64,000 nucleotides of DNA, taken from positions 62,001 through 126,000 of the forward strand of contig NZ_JANKJG010000007.1 of NCBI RefSeq assembly GCF_024733015.1, given 5' to 3'. Below the pieces are notes generated by a model. The model searched no databases. It saw only the letters and a list, made by a program, of their open reading frames with translations, and had not been told where the DNA came from. The position numbers were made by a program, and so were the translations under genes. Shown here in pieces: positions 53,738-62,162 of this stretch (positions within the stretch are counted from its first letter, which is position 1; each line of letters starts with the position of its first letter). This DNA is from Pseudosulfitobacter koreensis. Lineage in GTDB: Bacteria > Pseudomonadota > Alphaproteobacteria > Rhodobacterales > Rhodobacteraceae.

Positions 53738-54474
53738 GCACGCTTCTCGAAGTCTCCGGCGTCTCGGTCAGCTTTGACGGCTTTCGCGCCATCAACAACC
53801 TGTCCTTCCGCATCGCTGACGCCGAAATGCGCGCGGTGATCGGGCCGAACGGCGCGGGCAAGACCACGTTCATGGACATCGTCACCGGCAAGACCAAACC
53901 CGACGAGGGCCGCGTGCTTTGGGGTGAAAAATCGGTGTCGCTGCTGAAGATGTCCGAAGCGAAGATCGCGCAGGCGGGCGTGGGCCGCAAGTTCCAGAAA
54001 CCCACGGTGTTCGAGGATCAAAGCGTGCAGGAAAACCTGCTGATGGCGCTGAAGAAACCGCGCGGCTGGTTCCCGGTGCTGTCCTATCGCCCCTCCGAGG
54101 AGGATCTGGCCAAGGTCGCCACGCTGGCGGATGACATCGGACTGGGCGACGCGCTGCTGCGCAAGTCGGGCGAACTCAGCCACGGGCAAAAGCAATGGCT
54201 CGAAATCGGCATCCTTCTGGCGCAGGAACCGCGTCTGCTGCTGGTCGACGAGCCTGCCGCCGGCATGACCCCGGAAGAGCGCGAAAAGACCACCGACATT
54301 CTGGTCGAGGCCGCGAAGACACGCGCCGTCGTCGTCGTGGAACACGACATGGAGTTCGTGCGCCGCCTCAACTGCAAGGTCACCGTGCTGCACGAGGGAT
54401 CGGTCCTGGCCGAAGGATCGCTGGACCACGTTACATCCAATCAAAACGTCATCGACGTCTATCTGGGGCGCTGA
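53734..54474 (+). CDS. urtD: Urea ABC transporter ATP-binding protein UrtD
   Basis: A 246-residue LivG-type ATPase: Walker A GPNGAGKTTF near residue 37, signature ELSHGQKQWLEIG near residue 147, Walker B LLLVDEPAAGM near residue 167 and the switch histidine in VVEHDMEF. The HGQ signature is usual for UrtD. It overlaps urtC by 4 bp and precedes urtE by 2 bp. Confidence 0.95.
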   Translation: MSTLLEVSGVSVSFDGFRAINNLSFRIADAEMRAVIGPNGAGKTTFMDIVTGKTKPDEGRVLWGEKSVSLLKMSEAKIAQAGVGRKFQKPTVFEDQSVQENLLMALKKPRGWFPVLSYRPSEEDLAKVATLADDIGLGDALLRKSGELSHGQKQWLEIGILLAQEPRLLLVDEPAAGMTPEEREKTTDILVEAAKTRAVVVVEHDMEFVRRLNCKVTVLHEGSVLAEGSLDHVTSNQNVIDVYLGR

Positions 54475-54476
54475 AC

Positions 54477-55172
54477 ATGCTGAGCTTGACCGATCTGACC
54501 CTGCATTACGGCCACAGCCAGATCCTGAACGGGATTTCGATGCAGGCCGCCATGGGCGAAGTCACCTGCGTGATGGGCACCAACGGCGTGGGCAAGACCA
54601 GCCTGATCAAGGCGATCTCGGGCACCCATCCGCGCAGCGCGGGCACCCTGTCGCTGGACGGGCAGGACCTGCCGGTGCTGCCCGCGCACAAGCTGGCGCA
54701 TCTGGGCGTGGCCTACGTCCCGCAGGGCCGCGAGATTTTCCCGCTGATGACGGTGAAAGAGAACCTCGAGACCGGCTTTGTCTGCCTGCCGCCCGAGGAA
54801 CACGTCATCCCCGACCACATCTACGACCTGTTTCCTGTGCTGAAAGACATGACCGCCCGGCGCGGCGGCGATCTGTCGGGCGGCCAGCAACAGCAACTGG
54901 CCATCGCGCGCGCGCTGATCACCAAGCCAAAGCTGTTGCTGCTGGACGAACCGACCGAGGGCATCCAACCCAACATCATCCAGCAGATCGGCCATGTGAT
55001 CCGCCTGCTGCGCGATCAGGGCGACATGGCGATCGTGCTGGTCGAGCAGTATTTTGAATTTGCCTATGACCTGGCCGACCGTTTCGTGGTGCTGCGGCGC
55101 GGCTCCGTGGTGTTGGAAGGGTCCAAAAGCGAGATCCCCAAGGCCGCGGTGCTGCGCGGCGTCTCCGTCTGA
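54477..55172 (+). CDS. urtE: Urea ABC transporter ATP-binding protein UrtE
   Basis: A 231-residue LivF-type ATPase: Walker A GTNGVGKTSL near residue 34, VAYVPQGREIFPLMTVKENL in part near residue 78, signature LSGGQQQQLAIARAL, Walker B LLLLDEPTEGIQPN and LVEQYFEFA. It pairs with UrtD to energise urea uptake. It is the last gene of urtABCDE; a long-loop stem (gcctgcg...cgcaggc, 55173-55210) follows. Confidence 0.95.
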   Translation: MLSLTDLTLHYGHSQILNGISMQAAMGEVTCVMGTNGVGKTSLIKAISGTHPRSAGTLSLDGQDLPVLPAHKLAHLGVAYVPQGREIFPLMTVKENLETGFVCLPPEEHVIPDHIYDLFPVLKDMTARRGGDLSGGQQQQLAIARALITKPKLLLLDEPTEGIQPNIIQQIGHVIRLLRDQGDMAIVLVEQYFEFAYDLADRFVVLRRGSVVLEGSKSEIPKAAVLRGVSV

Positions 55173-55256
55173 GCCTGCGCCGACCGAAGCTGGGGCAGGG
55201 TGCCGCAGGCGGCAGGGTCACGCGCCATTTTGTGCCATTCACCGCCGCGCGTCTTC

Positions 55257-55285
55257 TTGACCTTGCGCCGCCCATGTCATACCTA
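55257..55285 (+). promoter_or_regulatory. Likely promoter of tRNA-Gly
   Basis: ttgacc at 55257 and taccta at 55280, 17 bp apart, with the tRNA 5' end 11 nt further on. Confidence 0.45.
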
Positions 55286-55296
55286 ACCCCTACTGC

Positions 55297-55370
55297 GCGG
55301 GCGTTGTGTAGTGGTAAGACCTTAGCCTTCCAAGCTAATGACGCGGGTTCGATTCCCGCCGCCCGCTCCA
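55297..55370 (+). tRNA. tRNA-Gly (anticodon TCC)
   Basis: A complete cloverleaf with 3' CCA encoded. The acceptor stem gcgggcg/cgcccgc has discriminator T. The anticodon stem is ttagc/gctaa with loop cttccaa, giving anticodon TCC. The T arm is gcggg-ttcgatt-cccgc. The D-arm region reads tgtagtggtaaga. It reads GGA/GGG codons. No integrase or att duplication was seen next to it. Confidence 0.96.
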
Positions 55371-55479
55371 ATCTCCCTCCCTGATACGCTGACCTGCGCC
55401 CAAAGCGGGGGCCATTGTCGCATTGACCCCGTGGCGCGCAGCCGCCACAAGTCTGCGCGAAGTGAATTCAGGAACCGTT

Positions 55480-57300
55480 ATGGCCGAGCAGACCCCGCAG
55501 ACCGCAACTCCCCAACATCCCGGCAAGGCTGATGACCAGCGTGCGACCTCCAGGCAGATCGGCGCGCTGGCGGCATTGTGGCCCTTCGTGACGCCCTACC
55601 GGACCCTGCTGGTGGCCGCGATTGGCGCGTTGGTGCTGACGGCCGTGGTGTCGCTGACCCTGCCGCTGGCGGTGCGCCGCGTGGTCGACAACTTCCGCAC
55701 CGAAGACGCCGCACTGCTGGACCAGTATTTTCTGGCGGCGCTGGGCATCGCCGGGCTGCTCGCCGTGGGGACCGCCCTGCGCTACGCGCTGGTCACCAAG
55801 CTGGGCGAACGGGTCGTGGCAGACATCCGCAAGGCGGTGTTCGACCGCGTGATCGGGATGAGCCCCGCGTTCTATGAAAAGATCATGACCGGCGAGGTGC
55901 TCAGCCGGATCACCACCGACACCACGCTGATCCTCAGCGTGATCGGGTCCAGCGCGTCGATCGCCCTGCGCAACATGCTGATCTTTTCGGGCGGTCTGGT
56001 GCTGATGCTGCTGACCTCGGCCAAGCTGACCGGGCTGGTGCTGCTGATCGTGCCCGCCGTGGTCATCCCCATTCTGGTGCTGGGGCGTCGGTTGCGGGTG
56101 ATAAGCCGCGAAAACCAGGACTGGATCGCCGCGTCGTCGGGCAGCGCCTCCGAAGCGCTGGGGGCCGTGCAGACCGTGCAGGCCTTCACCCAGGAGGCAA
56201 CAACCCGCACCCAGTTCAGCGAGGTGACCGAGCGCAGCTTTGAGGCAGCGGGGCGGCGCATTCGCACGCGGGCGCTGATGACCGTGATCGTGATCTTTCT
56301 GGTCTTTGCGGGCGTCGTGGGCGTGCTGTGGATCGGGGCCAATGACGTGCGCGCGGGTGCGATGTCGTCGGGCGCGTTGATCCAGTTCGTGATCTACGCG
56401 GTCATGGTCGCGGGCGGCGTCGCGGCGCTGTCCGAGATCTGGGGCGAATTGCAGCGTGCGGCGGGCGCCACTGAACGGCTGGTCGAGCTGCTGACCGTCG
56501 AGGACAGTGTGCAGGACGCGACCGACGCTGCCGCACTGCCGACACCGGTGCAGGGGCGCATCAGCTTCGAGGATGTCTCGTTCAGCTATCCATCGCGCCC
56601 CGACATCTCGGCGTTGGACCATGTCAGCGTCGACATCGCGCCCGGCGAGACCGTGGCTTTTGTCGGACCGTCCGGTGCGGGCAAGACGACGATCATCCAG
56701 ATGCTGCTGCGCTTTTACGAGCCGCAGTCGGGCCGCATCATGATCGACGGCGTGGACCTCAGCACGCTCAGCCGCGACGGATTTCGCCGCCATATCGCGC
56801 TGGTGCCGCAGGACCCGGTGATCTTCGCCACCTCGGCGCGCGACAACATCGGCTTTGGCCGTCCCGGCGCGTCCGAGGACGAGATCGTCGCGGCAGCCAA
56901 GGCGGCAGCGGCGCATGACTTCATCACCGCGCTGCCCGATGGCTATGACGCCTATCTGGGCGAGCGCGGCGTGATGCTGTCGGGCGGGCAAAAGCAGCGC
57001 ATCGCCATCGCCCGCGCCATCCTGCGCGACGCGCCGGTGCTTTTGCTGGACGAGGCCACCAGCGCGCTCGATGCCGAAAGCGAACGCGCGGTGCAGGCGG
57101 CCTTCGAGACGCTCAGCCACGGGCGTACCACGCTGATCGTTGCGCACCGTCTGGCCACAGTCAAGAAAGCCGACCGCATCGTGGTGCTGGAACAGGGCCG
57201 GATCGTGGCCGTGGGCACCCACGACGAACTGGTGGCCGAAGGCGGGCTGTACGCGCGGCTGGCCAAGCTGCAATTCACCGGCGATGTGATCAGCGCCTGA
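55480..57300 (+). CDS. ABC exporter half-transporter (MsbA/LmrA-like, ABCB type)
   Basis: A 606-residue fused membrane/ATPase protein. Six membrane helices lie in residues 40-330 (VAAIGALVLTAVVSLTLPLA near residue 48). The ATPase domain from about residue 365 has Walker A VGPSGAGKTTI, VPQDPVIFATSARDNI, signature LSGGQKQRIAIARA, Walker B VLLLDEATSALD and VAHRLATV. It should act as a homodimer exporting lipids, drugs or peptides. The ribosome site is aggaac before ATG 55480. It is monocistronic. Confidence 0.9.
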   Translation: MAEQTPQTATPQHPGKADDQRATSRQIGALAALWPFVTPYRTLLVAAIGALVLTAVVSLTLPLAVRRVVDNFRTEDAALLDQYFLAALGIAGLLAVGTALRYALVTKLGERVVADIRKAVFDRVIGMSPAFYEKIMTGEVLSRITTDTTLILSVIGSSASIALRNMLIFSGGLVLMLLTSAKLTGLVLLIVPAVVIPILVLGRRLRVISRENQDWIAASSGSASEALGAVQTVQAFTQEATTRTQFSEVTERSFEAAGRRIRTRALMTVIVIFLVFAGVVGVLWIGANDVRAGAMSSGALIQFVIYAVMVAGGVAALSEIWGELQRAAGATERLVELLTVEDSVQDATDAAALPTPVQGRISFEDVSFSYPSRPDISALDHVSVDIAPGETVAFVGPSGAGKTTIIQMLLRFYEPQSGRIMIDGVDLSTLSRDGFRRHIALVPQDPVIFATSARDNIGFGRPGASEDEIVAAAKAAAAHDFITALPDGYDAYLGERGVMLSGGQKQRIAIARAILRDAPVLLLDEATSALDAESERAVQAAFETLSHGRTTLIVAHRLATVKKADRIVVLEQGRIVAVGTHDELVAEGGLYARLAKLQFTGDVISA

Positions 57301-57461
57301 GGCCTCTTCAGACCGGTCCGCTTAAGGGGCTGCGCGGCTTACGCTGCGTCCACCATGGCTGCGTTTTCGCCTGATTTACTTGCGCATCGCCGGATTCCAC
57401 ACCATCCTGTTCCATCAAGGGAAAAGTCGCCGGTCAGCGGCGGTATCAGGGAGGATACACC

Positions 57462-59360
57462 ATGAAATACGAAGGGTTGAAGGACCGCGCACGCATCGAG
57501 GCCGAAGGCCCCTGGGCGAAACGCGATCTGCCGGTCACGCTGTTCGGGATGCTCAGCGACACCACCGCAAAGTTTCCGAACCACAAGGCCGTAAGCTACC
57601 AGATTTTCTCGGGGCCAAAGGACAAGGCCGAGACACTCACCTGGACCGAGCTCAAGGCCAAGACCGCCCAGACCGCGAACATGCTGCGCGCCCTTGGCGT
57701 CGGCCCAAAGGATGTCGTGGCCTACGTTCTGCCCAACTGCAACGAGGCGATCCTGACCATGCTGGGCGGTGCGACCGCGGGCATCGTCAACCCGATCAAC
57801 CCGCTTCTGGACCCCGAGCAGATCGCGTCGATCCTGCGCGAGACCGGGGCCAAGGTCGTCGTCACCCTGCGTGCCTTTCCCAAGACCGACGTGGCCGAAA
57901 AGGTGGCCGAGGCCGTGGAGCATGCGCCGAACGTCAAGACCGTGCTCGAGGTTGACCTGCTGCGCTACGTGACGCCGCCGAAATCGTGGATCATTCCGCT
58001 GATCCGGCCCAAGGCGGGCAAGGCAAGCCATGCCGATTACCTGAACTTCAACGCCGAGATGAAAAAGCACAACACCAGCCTCGACTTCGAGGATGTGCAG
58101 GAAGACCGCGTTGCCTGCTATTTCCACACCGGCGGCACCACCGGCATGCCCAAGGTGGCGCAGCACCTCTATTCGGGGCTGGTCTACAACGGCTGGGTCG
58201 GCGGCGAGCTGCTGCTGAACGAAGAAGACGTGCTGCTCTGCCCGCTGCCGCTGTTTCACGTCATGGCGGTGCATGTGATCCTGATGGGCGCCGTGTTCAG
58301 CGGCGCGCATGTGGTGTTCCCGACGCCGCAGGGCTATCGCGGCGAAGGCGTCTTCGACAACATCTGGAAGCTGACCGAACGCTGGAAGATCACCTTCATC
58401 GTGTCGGTGCCCACCGCCCTTGCCGCGATGATGCAGCGCCCGATCAACGCCGATGTCAGCACGGTGAAAACCGCGTTCTCCGGCTCTGCACCCCTGCCCA
58501 AGGAGCTGTTCAAGCGCTTCGAGGAAGCCACCGGCGTCACCATCGTCGAAGGCTACGGCATGACCGAGGCGACCTGCCTGATTTCCGGCAACCCCGTCGA
58601 CGGGATGAAGAAGATCGGCAGCATCGGCATTCCGTTCCCCTATACGGATGTCAAGATCATCAAGCAGACCAACGATGGCCCGCTGGAATGCGCGGTCGAC
58701 GAGATCGGCGAGATCTGCATTTCCAACCCCGGCGTCTACACCGGCCACACCTATACCGAAGCCGACAAGAACAAGGATCTGTTCTACAACGGCACGCACC
58801 TGCGCTCGGGCGATCTGGGGCGGATGGATGCCGACGGCTATCTGTGGATCACGGGCCGCGCCAAGGACCTGATCATTCGCGGCGGTCACAACATCGACCC
58901 AGCCGAGATCGAGGATGCGTTGCAGGGCCACAAGGCCGTGGCCTTTGCCGGTGCCATCGGCCAGCCCGATGCCCACTCGGGCGAGGTGCCATGCGCCTAT
59001 GTCGAATTGGTCGAAGGCGCGGACGTGACCGAAGACGAGCTGATGGCCTATTGCAAGAAACACGTGCACGAACGCGCGGCACACCCCAAGCACATGACCA
59101 TCCTGGACGAGCTGCCCAAGACGGCGGTGGGCAAGGTGTTCAAACCCGATCTGCGCAAGAACGCGATCACGCGGGTCTACAACGCGGCGCTCTCCGATGC
59201 CGGGCTGAAGGCGCGGGTGACATCCGTGGTCGATCACAAGAAACGCGGGCTGACCGCACAGGTCGAGGCCAATGGCGACACGCCCGAAAAGATCGGCGAA
59301 GTTCTGGGTGCCTTCATCCAGGGCTGGGAGCTGGAAAACCAGAGCGTCGCGGCGGAATAG
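57462..59360 (+). CDS. Acyl-CoA synthetase (AMP-forming)
   Basis: A 632-residue adenylate-forming ligase. The phosphate loop HTGGTTGMPKVAQH is near residue 223, with LPLFHVMAVHVIL, YGMTEATCLIS near residue 366, the adenosine aspartate region SGDLGRMDADGYLWITGRAKD in part near residue 450, and the C-terminal lysine in KTAVGKVFKPDLRK. Length and the VAYVLPNCNEAI start fit medium- or long-chain acyl-CoA synthetases of alphaproteobacteria. The ribosome site is gggagg. It is followed 3 bp later by an esterase, so ester hydrolysis and activation of the freed acid may be linked. Confidence 0.85.
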   Translation: MKYEGLKDRARIEAEGPWAKRDLPVTLFGMLSDTTAKFPNHKAVSYQIFSGPKDKAETLTWTELKAKTAQTANMLRALGVGPKDVVAYVLPNCNEAILTMLGGATAGIVNPINPLLDPEQIASILRETGAKVVVTLRAFPKTDVAEKVAEAVEHAPNVKTVLEVDLLRYVTPPKSWIIPLIRPKAGKASHADYLNFNAEMKKHNTSLDFEDVQEDRVACYFHTGGTTGMPKVAQHLYSGLVYNGWVGGELLLNEEDVLLCPLPLFHVMAVHVILMGAVFSGAHVVFPTPQGYRGEGVFDNIWKLTERWKITFIVSVPTALAAMMQRPINADVSTVKTAFSGSAPLPKELFKRFEEATGVTIVEGYGMTEATCLISGNPVDGMKKIGSIGIPFPYTDVKIIKQTNDGPLECAVDEIGEICISNPGVYTGHTYTEADKNKDLFYNGTHLRSGDLGRMDADGYLWITGRAKDLIIRGGHNIDPAEIEDALQGHKAVAFAGAIGQPDAHSGEVPCAYVELVEGADVTEDELMAYCKKHVHERAAHPKHMTILDELPKTAVGKVFKPDLRKNAITRVYNAALSDAGLKARVTSVVDHKKRGLTAQVEANGDTPEKIGEVLGAFIQGWELENQSVAAE

Positions 59361-59363
59361 ACC

Positions 59364-60299
59364 TTGCCCGATTACGATCAGCTTATGGACGACGAGGTCC
59401 GTGCCTTCATGGCGCGGACCGAACTGCATTATCCGCCCGACGCGGTGGATCTGACCGTCGCGGATCAGCGCCGCGTCTATGACGCCATGTGCGCTGATTT
59501 CGACGCAGGGTACCCCGACAGCGTGACGGCACAAGACCGCAGCTTTGGCGATGTGCCCTGCCGCGTCTACACCCGCAGCGATCCGGTTGCGGGCACCGTG
59601 TTCTTCTGCCACGGCGGCGGCTTTGTCGTCGGCGGTCTGGACAGCCACGACAGCATCTGCGCCGAGTTTTGCGCAGGCACGGGGATGCAGGTGATCGCGG
59701 TTGACTACGGCCTGTCACCCGAGCGCCCCTTTCCCGGCGGTTTCGACGACGCATGGGCGGCCTTTGAGGCAATCTGTGCCGAAACCACAGGCCCCGTGGT
59801 GCTCTGCGGCGACAGCGCGGGCGGCAATCTGGTCGCGGCCATCGCCCACCATGCGCGAGGCCGCATCACCGGGCGCATTTCGGGCAGCCTGTTGATCTAT
59901 CCCGGCCTCGGCGGCGACCGCACGCGCGGCAGCTATGTCACCCATGCCGATGCGCCGGGCCTCAGCGTGCGCGACATGGACTTCTACCAGACCCTGCGTT
60001 CCGGCGGGCAGGACCGCACGGGCGATCCGCGTTTTGCGCCCTTGCAGGACACCGACTTTTCAGGCCTGCCACCCGTCGTGGTGCTGACGGCCGAGTTCGA
60101 TCCGCTGTCCAGCGACGGCGAAGCCTACCGCGATGCCATCCAGGCCGCAGGCGGCCGTGCCGTCTGGATCGAAGAGGCGGGGCTGGTCCACGCTCACCTG
60201 CGGGCGCGGCACATGTCAAAGCGTGCCGCGACCAGCTTTGCGCGGATGATCCAGGCGCTGACCTTGCTGCGCGCGGGTCAGATCACCGATCTGGACTGA
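59364..60299 (+). CDS. Alpha/beta hydrolase, hormone-sensitive-lipase (HSL) family esterase
   Basis: A 311-residue hydrolase with the oxyanion motif FFCHGGGFVVGG near residue 86, nucleophile GDSAGGN near residue 152, and acid and histidine in LTAEFDPLSSDGEAY near residue 245 and GLVHAHLR near residue 273. It uses a TTG start right after the acyl-CoA synthetase stop; an ATG at 59385 is the alternative. It hydrolyses short-chain carboxyl esters; coupling with the upstream ligase suggests a shared substrate. Confidence 0.85.
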   Translation: MPDYDQLMDDEVRAFMARTELHYPPDAVDLTVADQRRVYDAMCADFDAGYPDSVTAQDRSFGDVPCRVYTRSDPVAGTVFFCHGGGFVVGGLDSHDSICAEFCAGTGMQVIAVDYGLSPERPFPGGFDDAWAAFEAICAETTGPVVLCGDSAGGNLVAAIAHHARGRITGRISGSLLIYPGLGGDRTRGSYVTHADAPGLSVRDMDFYQTLRSGGQDRTGDPRFAPLQDTDFSGLPPVVVLTAEFDPLSSDGEAYRDAIQAAGGRAVWIEEAGLVHAHLRARHMSKRAATSFARMIQALTLLRAGQITDLD

Positions 60300-60313
60300 C
60301 CCGCGGGGTCAGA

Positions 60314-61150
60314 TCACGTCAGGAACGGTTTCGCCTTCATCGTGTCGGGGATTGTAGCGCCCAGCCGCGACAGGATCGTCGGTGCCAGCTGCAACTGGTC
60401 GATCACAGTGTCCTCGTGCGGCCCTTCGGCATCCCCGAAATAATACAGCGCCGCCTCTTGCTGCAGGGGCCCGCGCCCGCCGTGGTGGCCCCGCTCGTCC
60501 TGTCCGTGGTCGGCGGTCACGATCACCTCATAGCCCATCGCACGCCACTTGGGGATGAACGGTGCCAGCATCTCGTCCATGATGAAACAGGCGCTGTCCA
60601 TCTCCTGGCAATCGTGGAAAAACCGATGCCCCATGCTGTCCAGCGTACAGGTGTGCAACATGCCATAGTTCAGCCCGAAACGCAGGCACAGGTTCGTCAG
60701 CGTGCCGAACAGATCGACGTCCGAGGGCGTCATCTGGTTGTTGTGCCCATAGCCCGTCATCGTGTGGAACCGGCCATGGTTGATGGTGTCGCTGTCCGCC
60801 TCGTCATATTCGATGTCGCGGACGTAATCGAACGGGTGGCGGTTAAAGAACTCCGACCAGAAGCTGTGCGCGACAGCCCCCGTGATACCGCCCGCCGCGC
60901 GGGTGGACGAGAACACGTCCGGATGCGACAGCCGGAACACGTTGCCGTTGCCGGTGCAGCCATGTTCGGCAGGGGCGACGCCGGTGTGGATCGACGCATA
61001 GCACGACGCCGAAATCGACGGCAGCACCGCGCGCAGTTTCCACACGCGGGCATCGCCGCTGTCGACCCAGCCTTCCAGATTGCCGAACAGCCGCCGCCAG
61101 TTGCGCCATGGCACGCCGTCCAGAATGATCAGCAACAGTTTCTTGTCCAT
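60314..61150 (-). CDS. Alkaline-phosphatase-superfamily hydrolase (type I phosphodiesterase/nucleotide pyrophosphatase)
   Basis: A 278-residue protein. First metal aspartate in LIILDGVPWRNW near residue 9, the likely nucleophile region AVLPSISASCYAS near residue 43, second metal aspartate and histidine in CTLDSMGHRF near residue 171, and VTADHGQDERGHHG near residue 214. It cleaves a phosphoester, sulfate ester or phosphonate-type bond; the exact substrate is unclear. There is no signal peptide, so it is cytosolic. It is convergent with the esterase gene, ending 14 bp from it. Confidence 0.83.
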   Translation of the reverse strand: MDKKLLLIILDGVPWRNWRRLFGNLEGWVDSGDARVWKLRAVLPSISASCYASIHTGVAPAEHGCTGNGNVFRLSHPDVFSSTRAAGGITGAVAHSFWSEFFNRHPFDYVRDIEYDEADSDTINHGRFHTMTGYGHNNQMTPSDVDLFGTLTNLCLRFGLNYGMLHTCTLDSMGHRFFHDCQEMDSACFIMDEMLAPFIPKWRAMGYEVIVTADHGQDERGHHGGRGPLQQEAALYYFGDAEGPHEDTVIDQLQLAPTILSRLGATIPDTMKAKPFLT

Positions 61151-61236
61151 GAGGGTCTCCCTGTTTTGCGGCCCATATGACCGGATCGCAGCACGGGACG
61201 CAATGCGATCAATGGCAGGCCCGCCCGAGGGTGCCG

Positions 61237-61686
61237 TTAGTCCGTCACCAGCGCCATCAACCCGTCACGCAGGTCTTGCGGATTGACAGGCTTCAGCGCC
61301 GCATCCACCGCGTCATGCGTGGCCCGCCACGCAGGCAACGCCTCAGCCAACAGCGCGCGCCCCGCATCGGTCAACCGCAGACGCCGCGCACGGCGGTCGG
61401 CCTCATCCGGATCGGACACAACCAGCCCGCGACGCTCCAACGGTTTCAGCGCCGCCGTCAGCGTCGTGCGGTCCATGCCCAGAAACGGCACCAGATCACT
61501 GATCCGAGGCCCGACGGGGCGGTTCAGCGACATCATCAGTGAAAACTGCCCATTGGTGACGCCGAACGGGCGCAAGGCCTCGTCAAAGCGCCGCGCCAGC
61601 ACCCGCGCAGCCCGCTGAACATGCAGGCACAGGCATCTTTCGCGCACTTCATGGGTCACGGAAAGGGGAAGGGATGGGTCCATCAT
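61237..61686 (-). CDS. MarR-family transcriptional regulator
   Basis: A 149-residue winged-helix protein: FGVTNGQFSLMMSLNRP near residue 42, recognition region MDRTTLTAALKPLERRGLV, quoted in part as DRTTLTAALKPLERRG, near residue 71, and the wing DPDEADRRARRLRLTDAG in part. Its start lies 9 bp from a perfect palindrome (61695-61706), which suggests autorepression and control of the divergent DUF1428 gene. The effector is unknown; two cysteines near the N-terminus (RCLCLHV) could sense oxidants. Confidence 0.88.
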   Translation of the reverse strand: MMDPSLPLSVTHEVRERCLCLHVQRAARVLARRFDEALRPFGVTNGQFSLMMSLNRPVGPRISDLVPFLGMDRTTLTAALKPLERRGLVVSDPDEADRRARRLRLTDAGRALLAEALPAWRATHDAVDAALKPVNPQDLRDGLMALVTD

Positions 61687-61694
61687 GCATATAA

Positions 61695-61706
61695 GTTGAT
61701 ATCAAC
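61695..61706. promoter_or_regulatory. Palindromic operator for the MarR regulator (gttgatatcaac)
   Basis: A perfect 12-bp palindrome in the 70-bp gap between the divergent MarR and DUF1428 genes, covering the MarR ribosome-site region. Confidence 0.65.
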
Positions 61707-61756
61707 CTAAACTCATGTCAATCTGATAAGCGAATCTAAGCAAGGGAGGTGACGTG

Positions 61757-62116
61757 ATGTCATATGTGTCTGGATTTCTGCTGGCGGTGCCGGAAAAGAA
61801 CAAGGCGGCCTACAAGGCGATGACCGAAGCGGCGTGGGATATCTTCAAGGAATACGGTTGCTTGTCGGTGCAGGAAAACTGGGGCGTCGACACGCCCGAC
61901 GGCAAGGTGACCTCGTTCCCCATGGCGGTCAAACGCGAAGAGGGCGAGGCCGTGGTGTTCTCGTGGATGACATGGCCCGACAAGGCGAGCGCCGACAAGG
62001 GCTTCGAGGCGATGATGAACGATCCGCGCATGAAGGACATGCCCGAGATGCCCTTCGACGGGATGCGGATGATGTGGGGCGGCTTCGAGCCGCTGGTGAC
62101 GCTGACCGCCGATTAA
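61757..62116 (+). CDS. DUF1428 protein (YbaA-like)
   Basis: A 119-residue ferredoxin-like fold protein with YVSGFLLAVPEKNK at the start, VQENWGVDTPDGKVTSFPMAV, partly quoted as GVDTPDGKVTSFP, near residue 42, and FDGMRMMWGGFEPLV at the end, the DUF1428 pattern. It is related to dimeric alpha/beta barrel proteins of unknown role. ATG 61757 has the ribosome site gggagg at a good distance; the GTG one codon earlier is less likely. It is divergent from MarR across a palindrome. Confidence 0.85.
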   Translation: MSYVSGFLLAVPEKNKAAYKAMTEAAWDIFKEYGCLSVQENWGVDTPDGKVTSFPMAVKREEGEAVVFSWMTWPDKASADKGFEAMMNDPRMKDMPEMPFDGMRMMWGGFEPLVTLTAD

Positions 62117-62162
62117 GCACAGGCGTAGGGGCAGGGCGCAGCGTGGCGCCCTGCAGCCCGGA

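Noticed and set aside
55297..55370. tRNA-Gly as an integration site of a genomic island
   Set aside because: No integrase, no repeated 3' tRNA fragment and no change in composition nearby; the flanks are ordinary urt and ABC exporter genes.
57339..59648. A 769-codon open frame on the minus strand opposite the acyl-CoA synthetase
   Set aside because: It is antisense to a clear adenylate-forming ligase, with low-complexity composition and no ribosome site or motif.
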